Positions 22,475-31,369 of a DNA stretch of 34,988 bases are shown here, in pieces. Every line of letters starts with the position of its first letter. The stretch's first letter is position 1. The notes under the pieces are model-generated. The model ran no database searches and was not told where the DNA came from. It was given only the letters and a program-made list of their open reading frames with translations. The DNA comes from Acidobacteriota bacterium. GTDB taxonomy: Bacteria > Acidobacteriota > Blastocatellia > RBC074. The translations under genes were made by a program, and so were the position numbers. The stretch is taken from assembly GCA_018268995.1 (NCBI GenBank), contig JAFDVL010000130.1:1-34988 (forward strand). The letters run 5' to 3'.

Positions 22475-23434
22475 ATGAGTACAGCGAAACAAATCACGCC
22501 TAAGCCCAAGTGGTTGAAAATTCGTCTCAACACGGGTGGTGAATATCAACACATCAAACATCTTGTTAACGATCTGAGTCTTCATACGGTTTGTCAGGAA
22601 GCCAGATGCCCAAACTTGTATGAATGCTGGTCGAGCGGTACAGCAACCTTCATGATCGCGGGCGAAGTCTGCACGCGGCGTTGCGGCTTTTGCGCGGTCA
22701 GCAAAGGTGCGCCCGTGGTGCTTGACCCGGAGGAGCCGTGGCACGTTGCGCAGGCTGTGCAAAAGATGAACGTCAAGCATGCGGTCATCACTGCCGTCAA
22801 TCGGGATGATATGGAAGATGGCGGCGCGATCCATTTTGCGCAAACGATTCAAGCCGTGCGGGCGCTGAATCCGAATACAAAGGTTGAAGTCCTGATCCCG
22901 GATTTTCAGGGTAATGAATCAGCATTAATTGCGGTGCTGGATGCGCAACCGGACGTGCTGAATCACAATACGGAAACTGTGCCGCGTCTTTATCGCCGCG
23001 TGCGTCCGCAAGCCAAATATCGGGAATGGACGCTGACGTTGCTCGAACGTGCGGCCAAACGCCGTGACGAGGAAGGGCGCGGAATGCTCACGAAATCAGG
23101 TGTAATGTTAGGGCTGGGGGAAACGGACGAAGAAATCATTGAAACCATGCGCGATTTGCGCAGTGTAGATTGCGACATCCTGACGCTGGGCCAATATCTG
23201 CAACCCGCGCCGAAGCGATTGAAGGTCGAGAAATACTACACCCCGGAAGAGTTTGCGAAATTCAAAGAGATTGGATTGGAAATGGGGTTTCGGTATGTCG
23301 AATCGGGGCCGCTCGTGCGATCAAGCTATCACGCGCATGAACATACAGCAGGTGTGCAACCAGTTGCCGCGCAGATTACTGCGCCAGCCAGGCACAAACG
23401 CGAATTGCCCGTGATTAATCTTAATGGTGTGTAG
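22475..23434 (+). CDS. lipA: Lipoyl synthase LipA
   Basis: This radical SAM enzyme inserts two sulfurs into protein-bound octanoyl groups to complete lipoate. It has 319 residues. The auxiliary [4Fe-4S] cluster is bound by Cys40, Cys45 and Cys51 (TVCQEARCPNLYECW), and the SAM cluster by Cys66, Cys70 and Cys73 (CTRRCGFC). The C-terminal RSSYHA supplies the serine ligand of the auxiliary cluster. The N-terminal KPKWLKIRL is typical. After RSSYHA there is an extra tail of about 35 residues. The ATG at 22475 has no Shine-Dalgarno and lies just behind a TATAAT box. It acts after LipB on the E2 encoded upstream. Confidence 0.97.
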   Translation: MSTAKQITPKPKWLKIRLNTGGEYQHIKHLVNDLSLHTVCQEARCPNLYECWSSGTATFMIAGEVCTRRCGFCAVSKGAPVVLDPEEPWHVAQAVQKMNVKHAVITAVNRDDMEDGGAIHFAQTIQAVRALNPNTKVEVLIPDFQGNESALIAVLDAQPDVLNHNTETVPRLYRRVRPQAKYREWTLTLLERAAKRRDEEGRGMLTKSGVMLGLGETDEEIIETMRDLRSVDCDILTLGQYLQPAPKRLKVEKYYTPEEFAKFKEIGLEMGFRYVESGPLVRSSYHAHEHTAGVQPVAAQITAPARHKRELPVINLNGV

Positions 23435-23485
23435 CCAGCAATCGTCGGATTATCAGTAAGGCTTCTGGCTAAAACTAAATTTGAT

Positions 23486-23719
23486 ATGCCAAATCCAAAT
23501 GCCAAAGTACCCCAAAATGTGCCGGGGCGTTTTTACGTGGATAAGAATTGTATAGATTGTGATGTCTGCCGCGACTTGGCAGAGGCGAATTTTACTCGCG
23601 ATGACGATGGTGGGTACTCGTATGTGTACAAGCAACCAACAACACCGGAAGAAGAAGAATTGTGCCAGGAAGCGCTGGAAGTTTGTCCCGTTGAAGCTAT
23701 TGGAATCGCTTCTGCGTAA
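23486..23719 (+). CDS. Small ferredoxin
   Basis: This 77-residue soluble electron carrier has Cys22, Cys25 and Cys28 (CIDCDVC) and Cys67 before Pro (EVCPVEAI), the pattern of a single [4Fe-4S] ferredoxin. An additional Cys60 is present. The rest is acidic (DDDGG, PEEEE). It follows lipA after 51 bases; donating electrons to LipA or another iron-sulfur enzyme is plausible but inferred. No Shine-Dalgarno precedes the ATG. Its stop is three bases from that of the convergent secreted protein, so transcripts of the two must overlap or end inside each other. Confidence 0.9.
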   Translation: MPNPNAKVPQNVPGRFYVDKNCIDCDVCRDLAEANFTRDDDGGYSYVYKQPTTPEEEELCQEALEVCPVEAIGIASA

Positions 23720-23722
23720 GGG

Positions 23723-24406
23723 TCACGAGCGCTGCCAGACGCTCCCATCCACATATTCAATTTTCTTGATCGAAACCGATTCCTGCGGGAATTGAGACGG
23801 GTCCTGGAAGCTCTTGCTGCACACCGATTCAAACGCTTTGCCATCGCTAATCATTACCACTTTACATCTCATTGCGCCCTCTGGCAGCGGTTGTTTGAGC
23901 GTTTTTTTGCCGCCGGGTTTGATCTCTGCTTTTGTGCTTACTTCATAACGTAAAATCACTTTTTCGCCTTCTCGACGCGGAAAAGCAAAATCCCATTCGA
24001 CCATTTTGATAGTTTTGTCCGAGAGGTTTTTGACCGCAACGTTGACCCATTCAGCCAGGTCAATGACGCGCACCGTGGATTGCAAGCGACCCCGTGTCCG
24101 GCGATCTTCGGGGGCGATTACGCCGCGAGGCGTGGATTGATTGTAAGTGGAATTGTTGCGATTCGCCTGGGCGGTACGGCGCGCGAGCTTTTCTGCCTCG
24201 GTTTGCGGAATCTCAACCGCTTCTGCCGTGAATCCGGAGGGCTGACGATCCAAGAGTGGGTAGTAATTATTGCCGATCTTGAAGCTGACGATTTCAAGTG
24301 CAGGCTTGTCTGTGGTCAGGCTTGAGTTCGATTGGGGCACAACAGAAAATGAAAGACAACTGACGACGGCCAAAAGCAATAACGACCTCAACAGCAAGCT
24401 TCGCAT
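23723..24406 (-). CDS. Secreted hypothetical protein
   Basis: This 227-residue protein has no family I recognise. Residues 1-24 are a signal peptide (RSLLLRSLLLLAVVSCLSFS); VVSC could be a weak lipobox, giving a lipoprotein at Cys17. The mature part has a polar, Asn/Arg-rich segment (75-110) followed by a beta-rich region with a pattern like VNVAVKNLSDKTIKMVEWDFAF and YEVSTKAEIKPGGKKTLKQPLP, reminiscent of immunoglobulin-like or FxLYD-type domains that handle 'conserved phrase' strands. Two cysteines near residues 181 and 196 may pair. AAGGAA seven bases upstream supports the ATG at 24406. It lies beyond the terminator of the TonB receptor, so it is probably transcribed separately. Confidence 0.75.
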   Translation of the reverse strand: MRSLLLRSLLLLAVVSCLSFSVVPQSNSSLTTDKPALEIVSFKIGNNYYPLLDRQPSGFTAEAVEIPQTEAEKLARRTAQANRNNSTYNQSTPRGVIAPEDRRTRGRLQSTVRVIDLAEWVNVAVKNLSDKTIKMVEWDFAFPRREGEKVILRYEVSTKAEIKPGGKKTLKQPLPEGAMRCKVVMISDGKAFESVCSKSFQDPSQFPQESVSIKKIEYVDGSVWQRS

Positions 24407-24476
24407 AATTTATTCCTTTCTGGTTCGGGGAGGTGGCGAACGACATTTTACGCCTGCCCCAGGCGAAAGAAAAAAG

Positions 24477-24513
24477 AAAAGCACGCTCAGTACAAAATAC
24501 CGAGCGTGCTTTC
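24477..24513 (-). terminator. Intrinsic terminator of the TonB receptor gene
   Basis: GCACGCTC (24481-24488) pairs with GAGCGTGC (24502-24509), extended by AAA/TTT. On the minus strand the hairpin is followed by a long T-rich tract (complement of 24466-24480). It lies 22 bases past the receptor stop at 24536. A second small hairpin CGCCTG/CAGGCG (24451-24465) follows. Confidence 0.9.
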
Positions 24514-24535
24514 GAGCTATTGCTAAGCTATGAGC

Positions 24536-27500
24536 CTAGAACTGGTAGCGTAACGCGAATTGTAATTCGCGGTTGCCGCCCTTGCTGTTGATCTTGCCGA
24601 ACGTGCTGCGGTTGAGGTCAACCTTACCGTCCGTGCCAATCACGACGTTGTTCGGGTTGGTGTCCGGGCCGCTCCAATCCGGGTGATTCAGCCAGTTGAA
24701 GGCTTCCGCGCGGAAGGTGATACGATGACCTTCCTTGATCGTGAAGTCTTTATGGATGCCCAGATTGTGGTTTTGGAAACCAGGGCCATGGAGGATGTTG
24801 CGCACGCGGTCGGTCACAATCGTGCCGTTGGCCGGAGCCGTGAAGAGGCGTGTGCCATCCGGGTTGGCGATATTGAACCAGAAGTTTGCTTCAGTCGTAC
24901 GGTTGACGGCAAATTTCTGGCTACCGCTGTCGAGCGTTGGGCTGCCATTGACACGCCAGAACTGCCCACCGCTACCCGTGCCAACACCAGCGAAGTCGTC
25001 GCCCGTACCGATGCTGAACGGCGTGCCGGTTTGCATTTGCGACACGGCAGAGATCGTCCAACCACCAAGCACTTTGCCCGTCCAACGTGAGCGATCCTTG
25101 AAGATCGGCACTTCATAGACGGCGTTGAGTACCATCACGTGGCGACGGTCATAGCTCGCCGCCCCCCAGAGATTGCTGGTGTTGTAAGCATCGGGAACAA
25201 CGTCACGTTGCGCCGAGCCAGCGTCTAAAGTTTTCGAGAGCGTGTAAGCGCCACCGAAACTCAGCCCCTGCGCGAAACGACGATTCACGCTGAATTGCAA
25301 CCCGTTGTACATGGAGTTTGCTTCGTTCCCCGTTACACGAATGACGGCATAACCCTTGTACGGACGCAACGCATCCACGTTTGCGCCAGCGTTCGCCGCG
25401 AGGAAGCGCGCGCCGACGGGCAATTGGTTGATGTTACGTTCGCGTTGACCGAACAATCCGCGACGCCCCACATAACCAACTTCGACGGTCGTGTTCCAAC
25501 CGATTTCACGCTCGTAAGTCATATTCCACGTCCACGCTTCAGGAGCACGGAAGTTTCTGTCTTGCGACGTAATGGTCAGCGGAAAGCTGACACCGCTGGC
25601 CCCGCCCGGATTGTCCACGTTACCGAAGCTCACCGAGACGGACGGTTGCAGCGGCGGATTGCCGCCGAGGAAAACCGAGTCGCTCACGCCGAGTCGTGTC
25701 AGGAAGCGCCCTGCACCACCGCGCAACACGTTCTTGTCATTGAAGGCGTAAGCAAAACCAATACGAGGTTGGAACGTATTCCAGGGATTGAGGTCCGAAT
25801 AAGATTTATTTTCAGCACCATTGCGGAAGAGGAAATCATATTCTCCGGTGCTAGCAATCGGCACGCGTCCTGCACCTTTGGCCGCATCCGGCCAGCCATC
25901 GCCTGGAATCACCATACCGTTGTACCGCGCGGCGAGGCTGCCCGAAAGGACACGCCCGGTCGCCCGGTCCAAGGTGACGGTATTGTTCGGATCGTAGTAT
26001 TTGGGATCGAACACCAGCATATTGCGCCAGAGGCTGTAATACGGTTGGATGAGCGAATGCCGCAATCCAGCTTCTATGCGCAGCTTCGGGGTCATCTTCC
26101 AGGAGTCCTGCAAGAACCATTCAACCATGTGGCCGCGATACGGTGTGAATGACCGCGTACCTAATTCGGCGTAAGTGTCGAACAGACCAATGGCAGCATT
26201 GGCAATTGCTCTGCCCGTACCGCCCGGTGTCGAGTTGGTAAACACAAAGCGTCCGTTCTGGTTGTTAGTACCGCCCGGCACACCGGAAACGTTGATTTGG
26301 TCAAAGTCATTCTGTCCGGCGCGCTCGAAATAGCCGCCGAATTTGAGGGTGTGGTTGCCGCGAATGTTCGTCCAATTCTGATTGGCCTGATAAATCGGGC
26401 CAGTGGATTGCGCGGGATACGGGCCGCCATCCAAGCCATTGAAGTCAGCCCAGTCAACGGTCGGAATCTTGTCAGTGATTTCCTTCTGCGCGCCGGGGAA
26501 AATATACGGATAGTTGATGCCGTACTTGCTACGTCGGAAGCGGTCGCCGTCGGTTTGGACAGAGATGAAGACCTGGTCACGACTGCCTGCGATCAGAGTT
26601 TCAGCAATCCAGGTGGGTGAGAGCGTCCACACCCAGTTGATCGTGGCGGTTTGGTTCGGACGCTTCAGCGTTGCGGGCGCACGGTCTGTGCCGCCACGGA
26701 AAGCATCCGGGAACGTTCCGTCATAAAGCTGAACGCGGAAGCGGAATTGATGTTGTTCGGTTGGGTAAAAATCGACCGAGATTGTGTTCTTGAGTTGCGA
26801 ACGATTCGCGGCGCGTGACTGGAAGAAGTTTTGACCACCAGGACCATAATAACCCGCAATCGGATCAGGCAGCGCACGCATCAGCGCCAGACCGTTCGCA
26901 CTCAAGCGGCTGGCCGGAATCTTGTTGAGAACGCCGCCATCGTTGAAGCAGCCAGTCGTGTCGCTGGCACTGCATCCACCTGTCTTTTGCGGGTCTTTGA
27001 GAAAGTAGTTTAGACCGAGTGCCGAAACATAATTCGGCCCGCCCTGAAACACTTCACTGAAATCCCCATTGCGCATGCGCGTCGTTGGGACGCGAATGTT
27101 CGTTGTTTGTTCACGATTCCAGCGGAACCATTCTTGTCCCCACAGCCAGAAGAGCTTGTTGCGTCCGGCGTTGAAATCTGTGCCAGGAATAAGCACCGGG
27201 CCGCTCAGGTTGTACCCAAATTGATTAAAGCGGAACGGTTCCGGGCGGCAGTGATTGGCCTTTTCGTAAAGCGGGTTATCGCAAGGCTGATTGGCAGGGG
27301 TTGCGGCATTGCGTCCCCACGAGTTCGCATTGACTGCTGAATTGCGATGGTACTCGTAGAAGTTACCATGAAAGTCTTTACTGCCCGACTTGGTAACCAT
27401 ACGAATCTGACCGCCAGCGGAACGCCCGTACTCGGCGCTGTAGTTGGCCGTCAGGATTTGAATTTCCTGTGTCGAATCAAGATCAGCCGTGCCGATGGAA

Positions 27501-28135
27501 GTCCCGTTCGAGCGCGTGCGAACGCCCACCGCGCCGTCAAAGGTAATCAGGTTGTCCTGGGAACGTGAGCCGTTGATGTTGAAACCGCCACTGCTTAATT
27601 CGGCGCTGAAACCGCCCAGCGCACCGCCCGCGACGCCCGGCTTGAGCAGTGCGAGGAAAAGCGGGTTGCGACCATTAAGTTGCAGTTTTTCGACCTGCTG
27701 AACATCAACCAACTTGCCGACGGTAGACGACTCGGTTTGCACTTGATTGGTCGTCGCCGTGACGTTCACAACTTCTGTCACCTGTCCGGGCTGCAACGTA
27801 GCGTCAAGGCGCGCCGGAAGATTTGGATCCAGCTTGCGGTTCGATTCTTTGTAAAGCTTGAAACCGCCCGCTTCAATCGAAACAGTGTAAAGACCAGGCG
27901 ATAATTGAGGAACGATGTAATAACCATCGCTGTTGCTGTTCGCCAAGCGCTCAAGCCCGGTGGCTTCATTTGTCACCGTGATTTTGGCATTGGCAATCAC
28001 CGCCCCGGTTTGATCTTTGACGATACCGGAAAGCTGGGTATTGTCAGATTGGGCAAATGTGAGTATTGAACTCAACATCAGGCACAATCCAATGCTCAAG
28101 AGCTTCGTGAGCATTTTTGTTTTCTGGGAAATCAT
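24536..28135 (-). CDS. TonB-dependent receptor with N-terminal carboxypeptidase-regulatory-like domain (Oar-like)
   Basis: This is a 1,199-residue outer-membrane receptor. Residues 1-29 are a signal peptide (ending LTFAQ). Residues 33-115 form a carboxypeptidase-regulatory-like beta-sandwich (LSGIVKDQTGAVIANAKITV ... DGYYIVPQLSPGLYTVSIEAGGF). A plug domain follows (VEKLQLNGRNPLFLALLKPGV, SRSQDNLITFDG, QIRMVTKSG), then a long barrel ending in the aromatic ELQFALRYQF. Such receptors are numerous in Acidobacteriota and often import oligosaccharides. I chose ATG 28135 because AGAGGAG precedes it and a signal peptide follows; the frame stays open 30 codons further up. It is divergent from the carbohydrate cluster, which suggests shared control and a sugar ligand. 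Confidence 0.93.
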   Translation of the reverse strand: MISQKTKMLTKLLSIGLCLMLSSILTFAQSDNTQLSGIVKDQTGAVIANAKITVTNEATGLERLANSNSDGYYIVPQLSPGLYTVSIEAGGFKLYKESNRKLDPNLPARLDATLQPGQVTEVVNVTATTNQVQTESSTVGKLVDVQQVEKLQLNGRNPLFLALLKPGVAGGALGGFSAELSSGGFNINGSRSQDNLITFDGAVGVRTRSNGTSIGTADLDSTQEIQILTANYSAEYGRSAGGQIRMVTKSGSKDFHGNFYEYHRNSAVNANSWGRNAATPANQPCDNPLYEKANHCRPEPFRFNQFGYNLSGPVLIPGTDFNAGRNKLFWLWGQEWFRWNREQTTNIRVPTTRMRNGDFSEVFQGGPNYVSALGLNYFLKDPQKTGGCSASDTTGCFNDGGVLNKIPASRLSANGLALMRALPDPIAGYYGPGGQNFFQSRAANRSQLKNTISVDFYPTEQHQFRFRVQLYDGTFPDAFRGGTDRAPATLKRPNQTATINWVWTLSPTWIAETLIAGSRDQVFISVQTDGDRFRRSKYGINYPYIFPGAQKEITDKIPTVDWADFNGLDGGPYPAQSTGPIYQANQNWTNIRGNHTLKFGGYFERAGQNDFDQINVSGVPGGTNNQNGRFVFTNSTPGGTGRAIANAAIGLFDTYAELGTRSFTPYRGHMVEWFLQDSWKMTPKLRIEAGLRHSLIQPYYSLWRNMLVFDPKYYDPNNTVTLDRATGRVLSGSLAARYNGMVIPGDGWPDAAKGAGRVPIASTGEYDFLFRNGAENKSYSDLNPWNTFQPRIGFAYAFNDKNVLRGGAGRFLTRLGVSDSVFLGGNPPLQPSVSVSFGNVDNPGGASGVSFPLTITSQDRNFRAPEAWTWNMTYEREIGWNTTVEVGYVGRRGLFGQRERNINQLPVGARFLAANAGANVDALRPYKGYAVIRVTGNEANSMYNGLQFSVNRRFAQGLSFGGAYTLSKTLDAGSAQRDVVPDAYNTSNLWGAASYDRRHVMVLNAVYEVPIFKDRSRWTGKVLGGWTISAVSQMQTGTPFSIGTGDDFAGVGTGSGGQFWRVNGSPTLDSGSQKFAVNRTTEANFWFNIANPDGTRLFTAPANGTIVTDRVRNILHGPGFQNHNLGIHKDFTIKEGHRITFRAEAFNWLNHPDWSGPDTNPNNVVIGTDGKVDLNRSTFGKINSKGGNRELQFALRYQF

Positions 28136-28354
28136 TGATGTACTCCTCTGAGAATGAACCGTAATCCAGTAGATTACGGGGACTGACAATGATTGCGAAG
28201 CTAAGCCTTTAACACTTTGGCTCAAGACCAGAGCCTCGCAAGACGTTCAATATTGGTAATAACAATTTCGAGGATTGTATTTTCAGCCCAGCGGTGCCGA
28301 CTGAGTCTGCCAAAGGATGGCACGATAATCTATGGATCTCGTCAGCTTGGGGCA

Positions 28355-28384
28355 ATTATCTATAATGGTTTGACCAAGTGTCAA
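28355..28384 (-). promoter_or_regulatory. Candidate sigma-70 promoter of the TonB receptor
   Basis: On the minus strand TTGACA (complement of 28379-28384) and GATAAT (complement of 28355-28360) are 18 bases apart. This would leave a leader of about 210 bases before the ATG at 28135. The -35 box overlaps the dyad shared with the divergent promoter. Confidence 0.45.
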
Positions 28385-28398
28385 GTGATGAGTATGCT
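28370..28398 (+). promoter_or_regulatory. Candidate sigma-70 promoter of the oxidoreductase cluster
   Basis: TTGACC (28370-28375) and TATGCT (28393-28398) are 17 bases apart. Transcription would start about 65 bases before the ATG at 28469, which has GGAGG five bases upstream. The -35 box is the left half of the dyad TTGAC-N5-GTCAA (28370-28384). Confidence 0.55.
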
Positions 28399-28468
28399 TA
28401 CCGTCTTTGCTAGGTAAAATTTTACGTTCACTTAATCCATCACCTTACATTATTTTTCGGAGGACATC

Positions 28469-29824
28469 ATGGCTAACAAGAAATCACGCAGAGACTTTTT
28501 GAAGCAGGCAGGCGCGGGGATTACGGCGGGCGGTGTACTACTGTCAATTCCTACCTATGCGCAAACCACAAAAATCAAGAATGTGCTTGCTTCAGGTCGT
28601 GTCTTGGGCGCGAATGACCGCATTAATCTCGGTTGTATTGGTCTTGGCGGGCGCGGGACGGGTGTGATGAGATGGGCCATTGAGACCGGTAACTCAACTC
28701 GTCCGGCGGATGTTGTCGCGGTGTGCGATGTCTATCGCAAGCGCCTGAATAACGCCCAAACTATCAGCAAAGCCGGCTTTGCCACAATGGATTACCGCGA
28801 AGTCATCGCGCGCAAAGACATTGATGCGGTAATTATTGCCACGCCAGATCATTGGCACGCACCAATTGCGATTGCTGCGATGCAGGCGGGCAAAGATGTG
28901 TATTGCGAAAAGCCGATGACCAAAACGGTCGAAGAGGCTAAGAAATTTGCCGAGGTCGCCAAAGCTACGAACCGCGTTGTGCAGATCGGTTCGCAAACCA
29001 CGTCGAGCGATCAGTGGTGGAAGGCACGCAAGGCCATTCAGGACGGGATGATCGGCGATTTGCTGATGAGCCAGGGGTCGTATCATCGCAACTCTATCGA
29101 AGGCGAATGGAATTACAAAATTGACGAAAATGCTGGGCCGAACGGCAAGGGCGACGATTTCATTGATTGGAATATGTGGGTTGGCCCGGCCACAAAACGC
29201 CCGTTCAGCGCCGAACGCTTTTTCCGTTTCCGCAAATACTGGGATTACTCTGGCGGCATTGCGACCGACCTGTTCTACCACGTCGTCGCGCCGCTGAATA
29301 TTTGCTGGGGCGAAGCGCAGTTCCCGCTCAAAGTCATGGCGTCGGGCGGCACGTATGTTTTCAAGGACGGACGCGAAGTGCCCGACACGTTCCATCTGAT
29401 TGCCGAATTCCCGAAAGGCCATTCGCTGGTGCTGAGTTCTTCGATGGCTAATAGCCAGCATATACCGGGCCTGATTCGCGGCCACGAAGGTACGATTATG
29501 ATGGTTCCGCACGGCCAGTTTGAGGGCAAAGTGGATTACATCACGGCCACTGCTGAACGCCAATTCAAAGATAAATTCGTCGCCAAATTTGGCAGCGCCG
29601 AAGTCAAGCTGGAAACCGACAAGACGCGTGAAAGTCACATGGAAAACTTCCTGCGCTGTGTGAAAACCCGCGAGAAAACCGCGCTGGATGCGCCGACTGC
29701 CTACCGTGCCATGACGACGATTGGCATGGCTGTGGAATCCTATCGGCAAGGGAAAGTGTTGTACTTCGATGAGCGCAACGAACGCGTGACAGATCGCCCA
29801 ATTCAAGTACAGGCCAAAGCGTAG
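28469..29824 (+). CDS. TAT-exported Gfo/Idh/MocA-family oxidoreductase 1
   Basis: This 451-residue periplasmic NAD(P)-dependent sugar oxidoreductase carries a twin-arginine signal (SRRDFLKQAGAGITAGGVLL, Arg7-Arg8), with cleavage probably after YAQ. The Rossmann domain begins INLGCIGLGGRG (52-63). ATPDHWH and CEKPM (Glu147-Lys148-Pro149) are the family's cofactor/catalytic motif. YSGGIATDLFYHVVAPL holds the Asp and His that act in sugar oxidation in related enzymes. Exported members usually keep their cofactor bound. It heads the cluster with GGAGG before the ATG. Together with the DUF1080 protein it may oxidise a glycoside at C3 for later cleavage; the substrate is unknown. Confidence 0.92.
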   Translation: MANKKSRRDFLKQAGAGITAGGVLLSIPTYAQTTKIKNVLASGRVLGANDRINLGCIGLGGRGTGVMRWAIETGNSTRPADVVAVCDVYRKRLNNAQTISKAGFATMDYREVIARKDIDAVIIATPDHWHAPIAIAAMQAGKDVYCEKPMTKTVEEAKKFAEVAKATNRVVQIGSQTTSSDQWWKARKAIQDGMIGDLLMSQGSYHRNSIEGEWNYKIDENAGPNGKGDDFIDWNMWVGPATKRPFSAERFFRFRKYWDYSGGIATDLFYHVVAPLNICWGEAQFPLKVMASGGTYVFKDGREVPDTFHLIAEFPKGHSLVLSSSMANSQHIPGLIRGHEGTIMMVPHGQFEGKVDYITATAERQFKDKFVAKFGSAEVKLETDKTRESHMENFLRCVKTREKTALDAPTAYRAMTTIGMAVESYRQGKVLYFDERNERVTDRPIQVQAKA

Positions 29825-29912
29825 TAACCAAATTCTGACCGCGACCGTAAACACAGCAGTAATTCCTCCTTTGTTTTATGGTCGCGGTAACTTTTATGAG
29901 GCTCGAATTATT

Positions 29913-31250
29913 ATGAGTAATTCACGCAGAAAATTTCTTAAGCAGGCAGGCGCAGGTGCGGCTGTCCTTAGCGCTGGCAATGCCCTGACGACCAAAATCG
30001 TCAGAGCCGAACCAACAGAAGCGCCTGTTTTTGCGACTGGTCGCGTGATTGGCGCGAATGATCGCATTAATGTCGGCTTTGTTGGTTGCGGTGGTCGGAT
30101 GAATACGCACATCAATCATCTCGTCAAACGCTCCAAGGACAAAGGCGATGTGATGGCAGTTGCGGTCAACGACATTTACGAACGCAATAAAAAGCTCGCA
30201 CAGGAAAAAACCGGCGTCGAAGCCAATTCCGTTTACCACAATTATCAGGAGCTTTGCGCCCGCAAAGACATTGATGTGGTCGTCATTGCTTCGCCTGATC
30301 ACTGGCATTTCAATCACGCGATGGAAGCGCTGAAAAACGGCAAAGATGTCTACCTTGAAAAACCAATGACATACACCGTCGAAGAAGCGCGCTTGCTCGC
30401 AGAAGCCGTTAAGAAAAGCAAACGCGTGATGCAAGTCGGCAGCCAGTACACTTCGATGGAACATTTTCACAAAGCCAAGCAAGCCATCAACGACGGATTG
30501 ATTGGCCAGGTGATGTGGGCCAGCGGGGGCTTCGGACGCAACAAAAACAAAAAGGGCGAATGGAATTACACCATCCAGCCGGACGCCAGCGAAAAGACGA
30601 TTGACTGGAAGGCGTTTTTGGGCAGCGCGCCGAAAATTCCATTTAATCCTGAGCATTACTTCCGATGGCGCAAATATTGGGCGTATTCGGGCGGCATCGC
30701 GACGGATTTGTTCTATCACACGCTCTCGCCGTTGCTGCTCACAATTGGGCCACAGTTTCCTGAGCGCGTTTCGGCTTCCGGCGGCATTTATAAACAAAAA
30801 GACCGCGAGGTTCCCGACACATTTTTCATTAACGCGGATTATTCCAGTTTCACCATTCAGCTGGCCTGTTCCGTCGGTTCCGGCATCGGCGCACCCCTGG
30901 TGATCCACGGTTCTGAAGGCACTATCTTCATTGCGAATGACAGCGAAGACTTAAGCAATACTTCGATCAAAGTCGTGCCGGATCGTGAGTACGCCGAAGA
31001 CTTCAAGAAAAAGACGGGCAAAGACATGCTGGAAATTCCGGTCACGCCGCATGCGCGCGGCACGCATCCGCATATGGATAACTTCCTTGACAGCGTACGC
31101 AGTCGCCAGGATCCAAATCTACCTGCGGATTTAGGCTACCGCGCCATGACCGCAATCAGAATGGGCGTGGATGCCTATCGGCAACAGACAGTTTTGAAGT
31201 TTGATGCCAAACGCGAAAAAGTCCTCGCAGGTTCGATTGCGAAACTGTAG
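29913..31250 (+). CDS. TAT-exported Gfo/Idh/MocA-family oxidoreductase 2
   Basis: This 445-residue paralogue of the preceding protein shares long stretches such as GRVIGANDRIN and YSGGIATDLFYH, so the pair arose by tandem duplication. The twin-arginine signal is SRRKFLKQAGAGAAVLS (Arg5-Arg6). The Rossmann motif is INVGFVGCGGR (52-62) and the EKP motif is Glu149-Lys150-Pro151 (YLEKPM). The Asp and His of DLFYH are kept. The frame is open 14 codons further up, but the ATG at 29913 starts exactly at a TAT signal and has GAGG upstream. It lies 88 bases after the first copy. The two may act on different sugars or in forward and reverse steps of one pathway. Confidence 0.92.
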   Translation: MSNSRRKFLKQAGAGAAVLSAGNALTTKIVRAEPTEAPVFATGRVIGANDRINVGFVGCGGRMNTHINHLVKRSKDKGDVMAVAVNDIYERNKKLAQEKTGVEANSVYHNYQELCARKDIDVVVIASPDHWHFNHAMEALKNGKDVYLEKPMTYTVEEARLLAEAVKKSKRVMQVGSQYTSMEHFHKAKQAINDGLIGQVMWASGGFGRNKNKKGEWNYTIQPDASEKTIDWKAFLGSAPKIPFNPEHYFRWRKYWAYSGGIATDLFYHTLSPLLLTIGPQFPERVSASGGIYKQKDREVPDTFFINADYSSFTIQLACSVGSGIGAPLVIHGSEGTIFIANDSEDLSNTSIKVVPDREYAEDFKKKTGKDMLEIPVTPHARGTHPHMDNFLDSVRSRQDPNLPADLGYRAMTAIRMGVDAYRQQTVLKFDAKREKVLAGSIAKL

Positions 31251-31256
31251 AGAAAA

Positions 31257-31341
31257 AAAGACCAGAACACCGGACATTCGGGCAAATGAAGATTGATTGA
31301 AAAAGCTTGTTTCCTAATTGTCCGGTCGTTTGTTGGTCTTT
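31257..31341. repeat. Intergenic inverted repeat G
   Basis: AAAGACCA (31257-31264) pairs with TGGTCTTT (31334-31341), and CCGGACA (31270-31276) with TGTCCGG (31319-31325). The arms differ by a few unpaired bases. It fills the gap between the second oxidoreductase and the DUF1080 gene. The seven-base period of repeats A-E is not clear here. Confidence 0.7.
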
Positions 31342-31369
31342 AATTCATCCCAACTAAAGCACCAAAATC

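Noticed and set aside
23432..23471. Weak inverted repeat TAGCCAG/CTGGCTA between lipA and ferredoxin
   Set aside because: Only seven pairs around a 26-base loop and no T-run; it could be chance.
25295..26152. Plus-strand open frame (285 codons) within the TonB receptor
   Set aside because: Antisense to the barrel-coding region; no domain, signal or ribosome binding site.
28694..29854. Minus-strand open frame (386 codons) opposite the first oxidoreductase
   Set aside because: It is an antisense shadow of a well-supported gene, with no recognisable domain.
29922..30908. Minus-strand open frame (328 codons) opposite the second oxidoreductase
   Set aside because: Same antisense shadow at the same codon phase as in the paralogue, which explains both.
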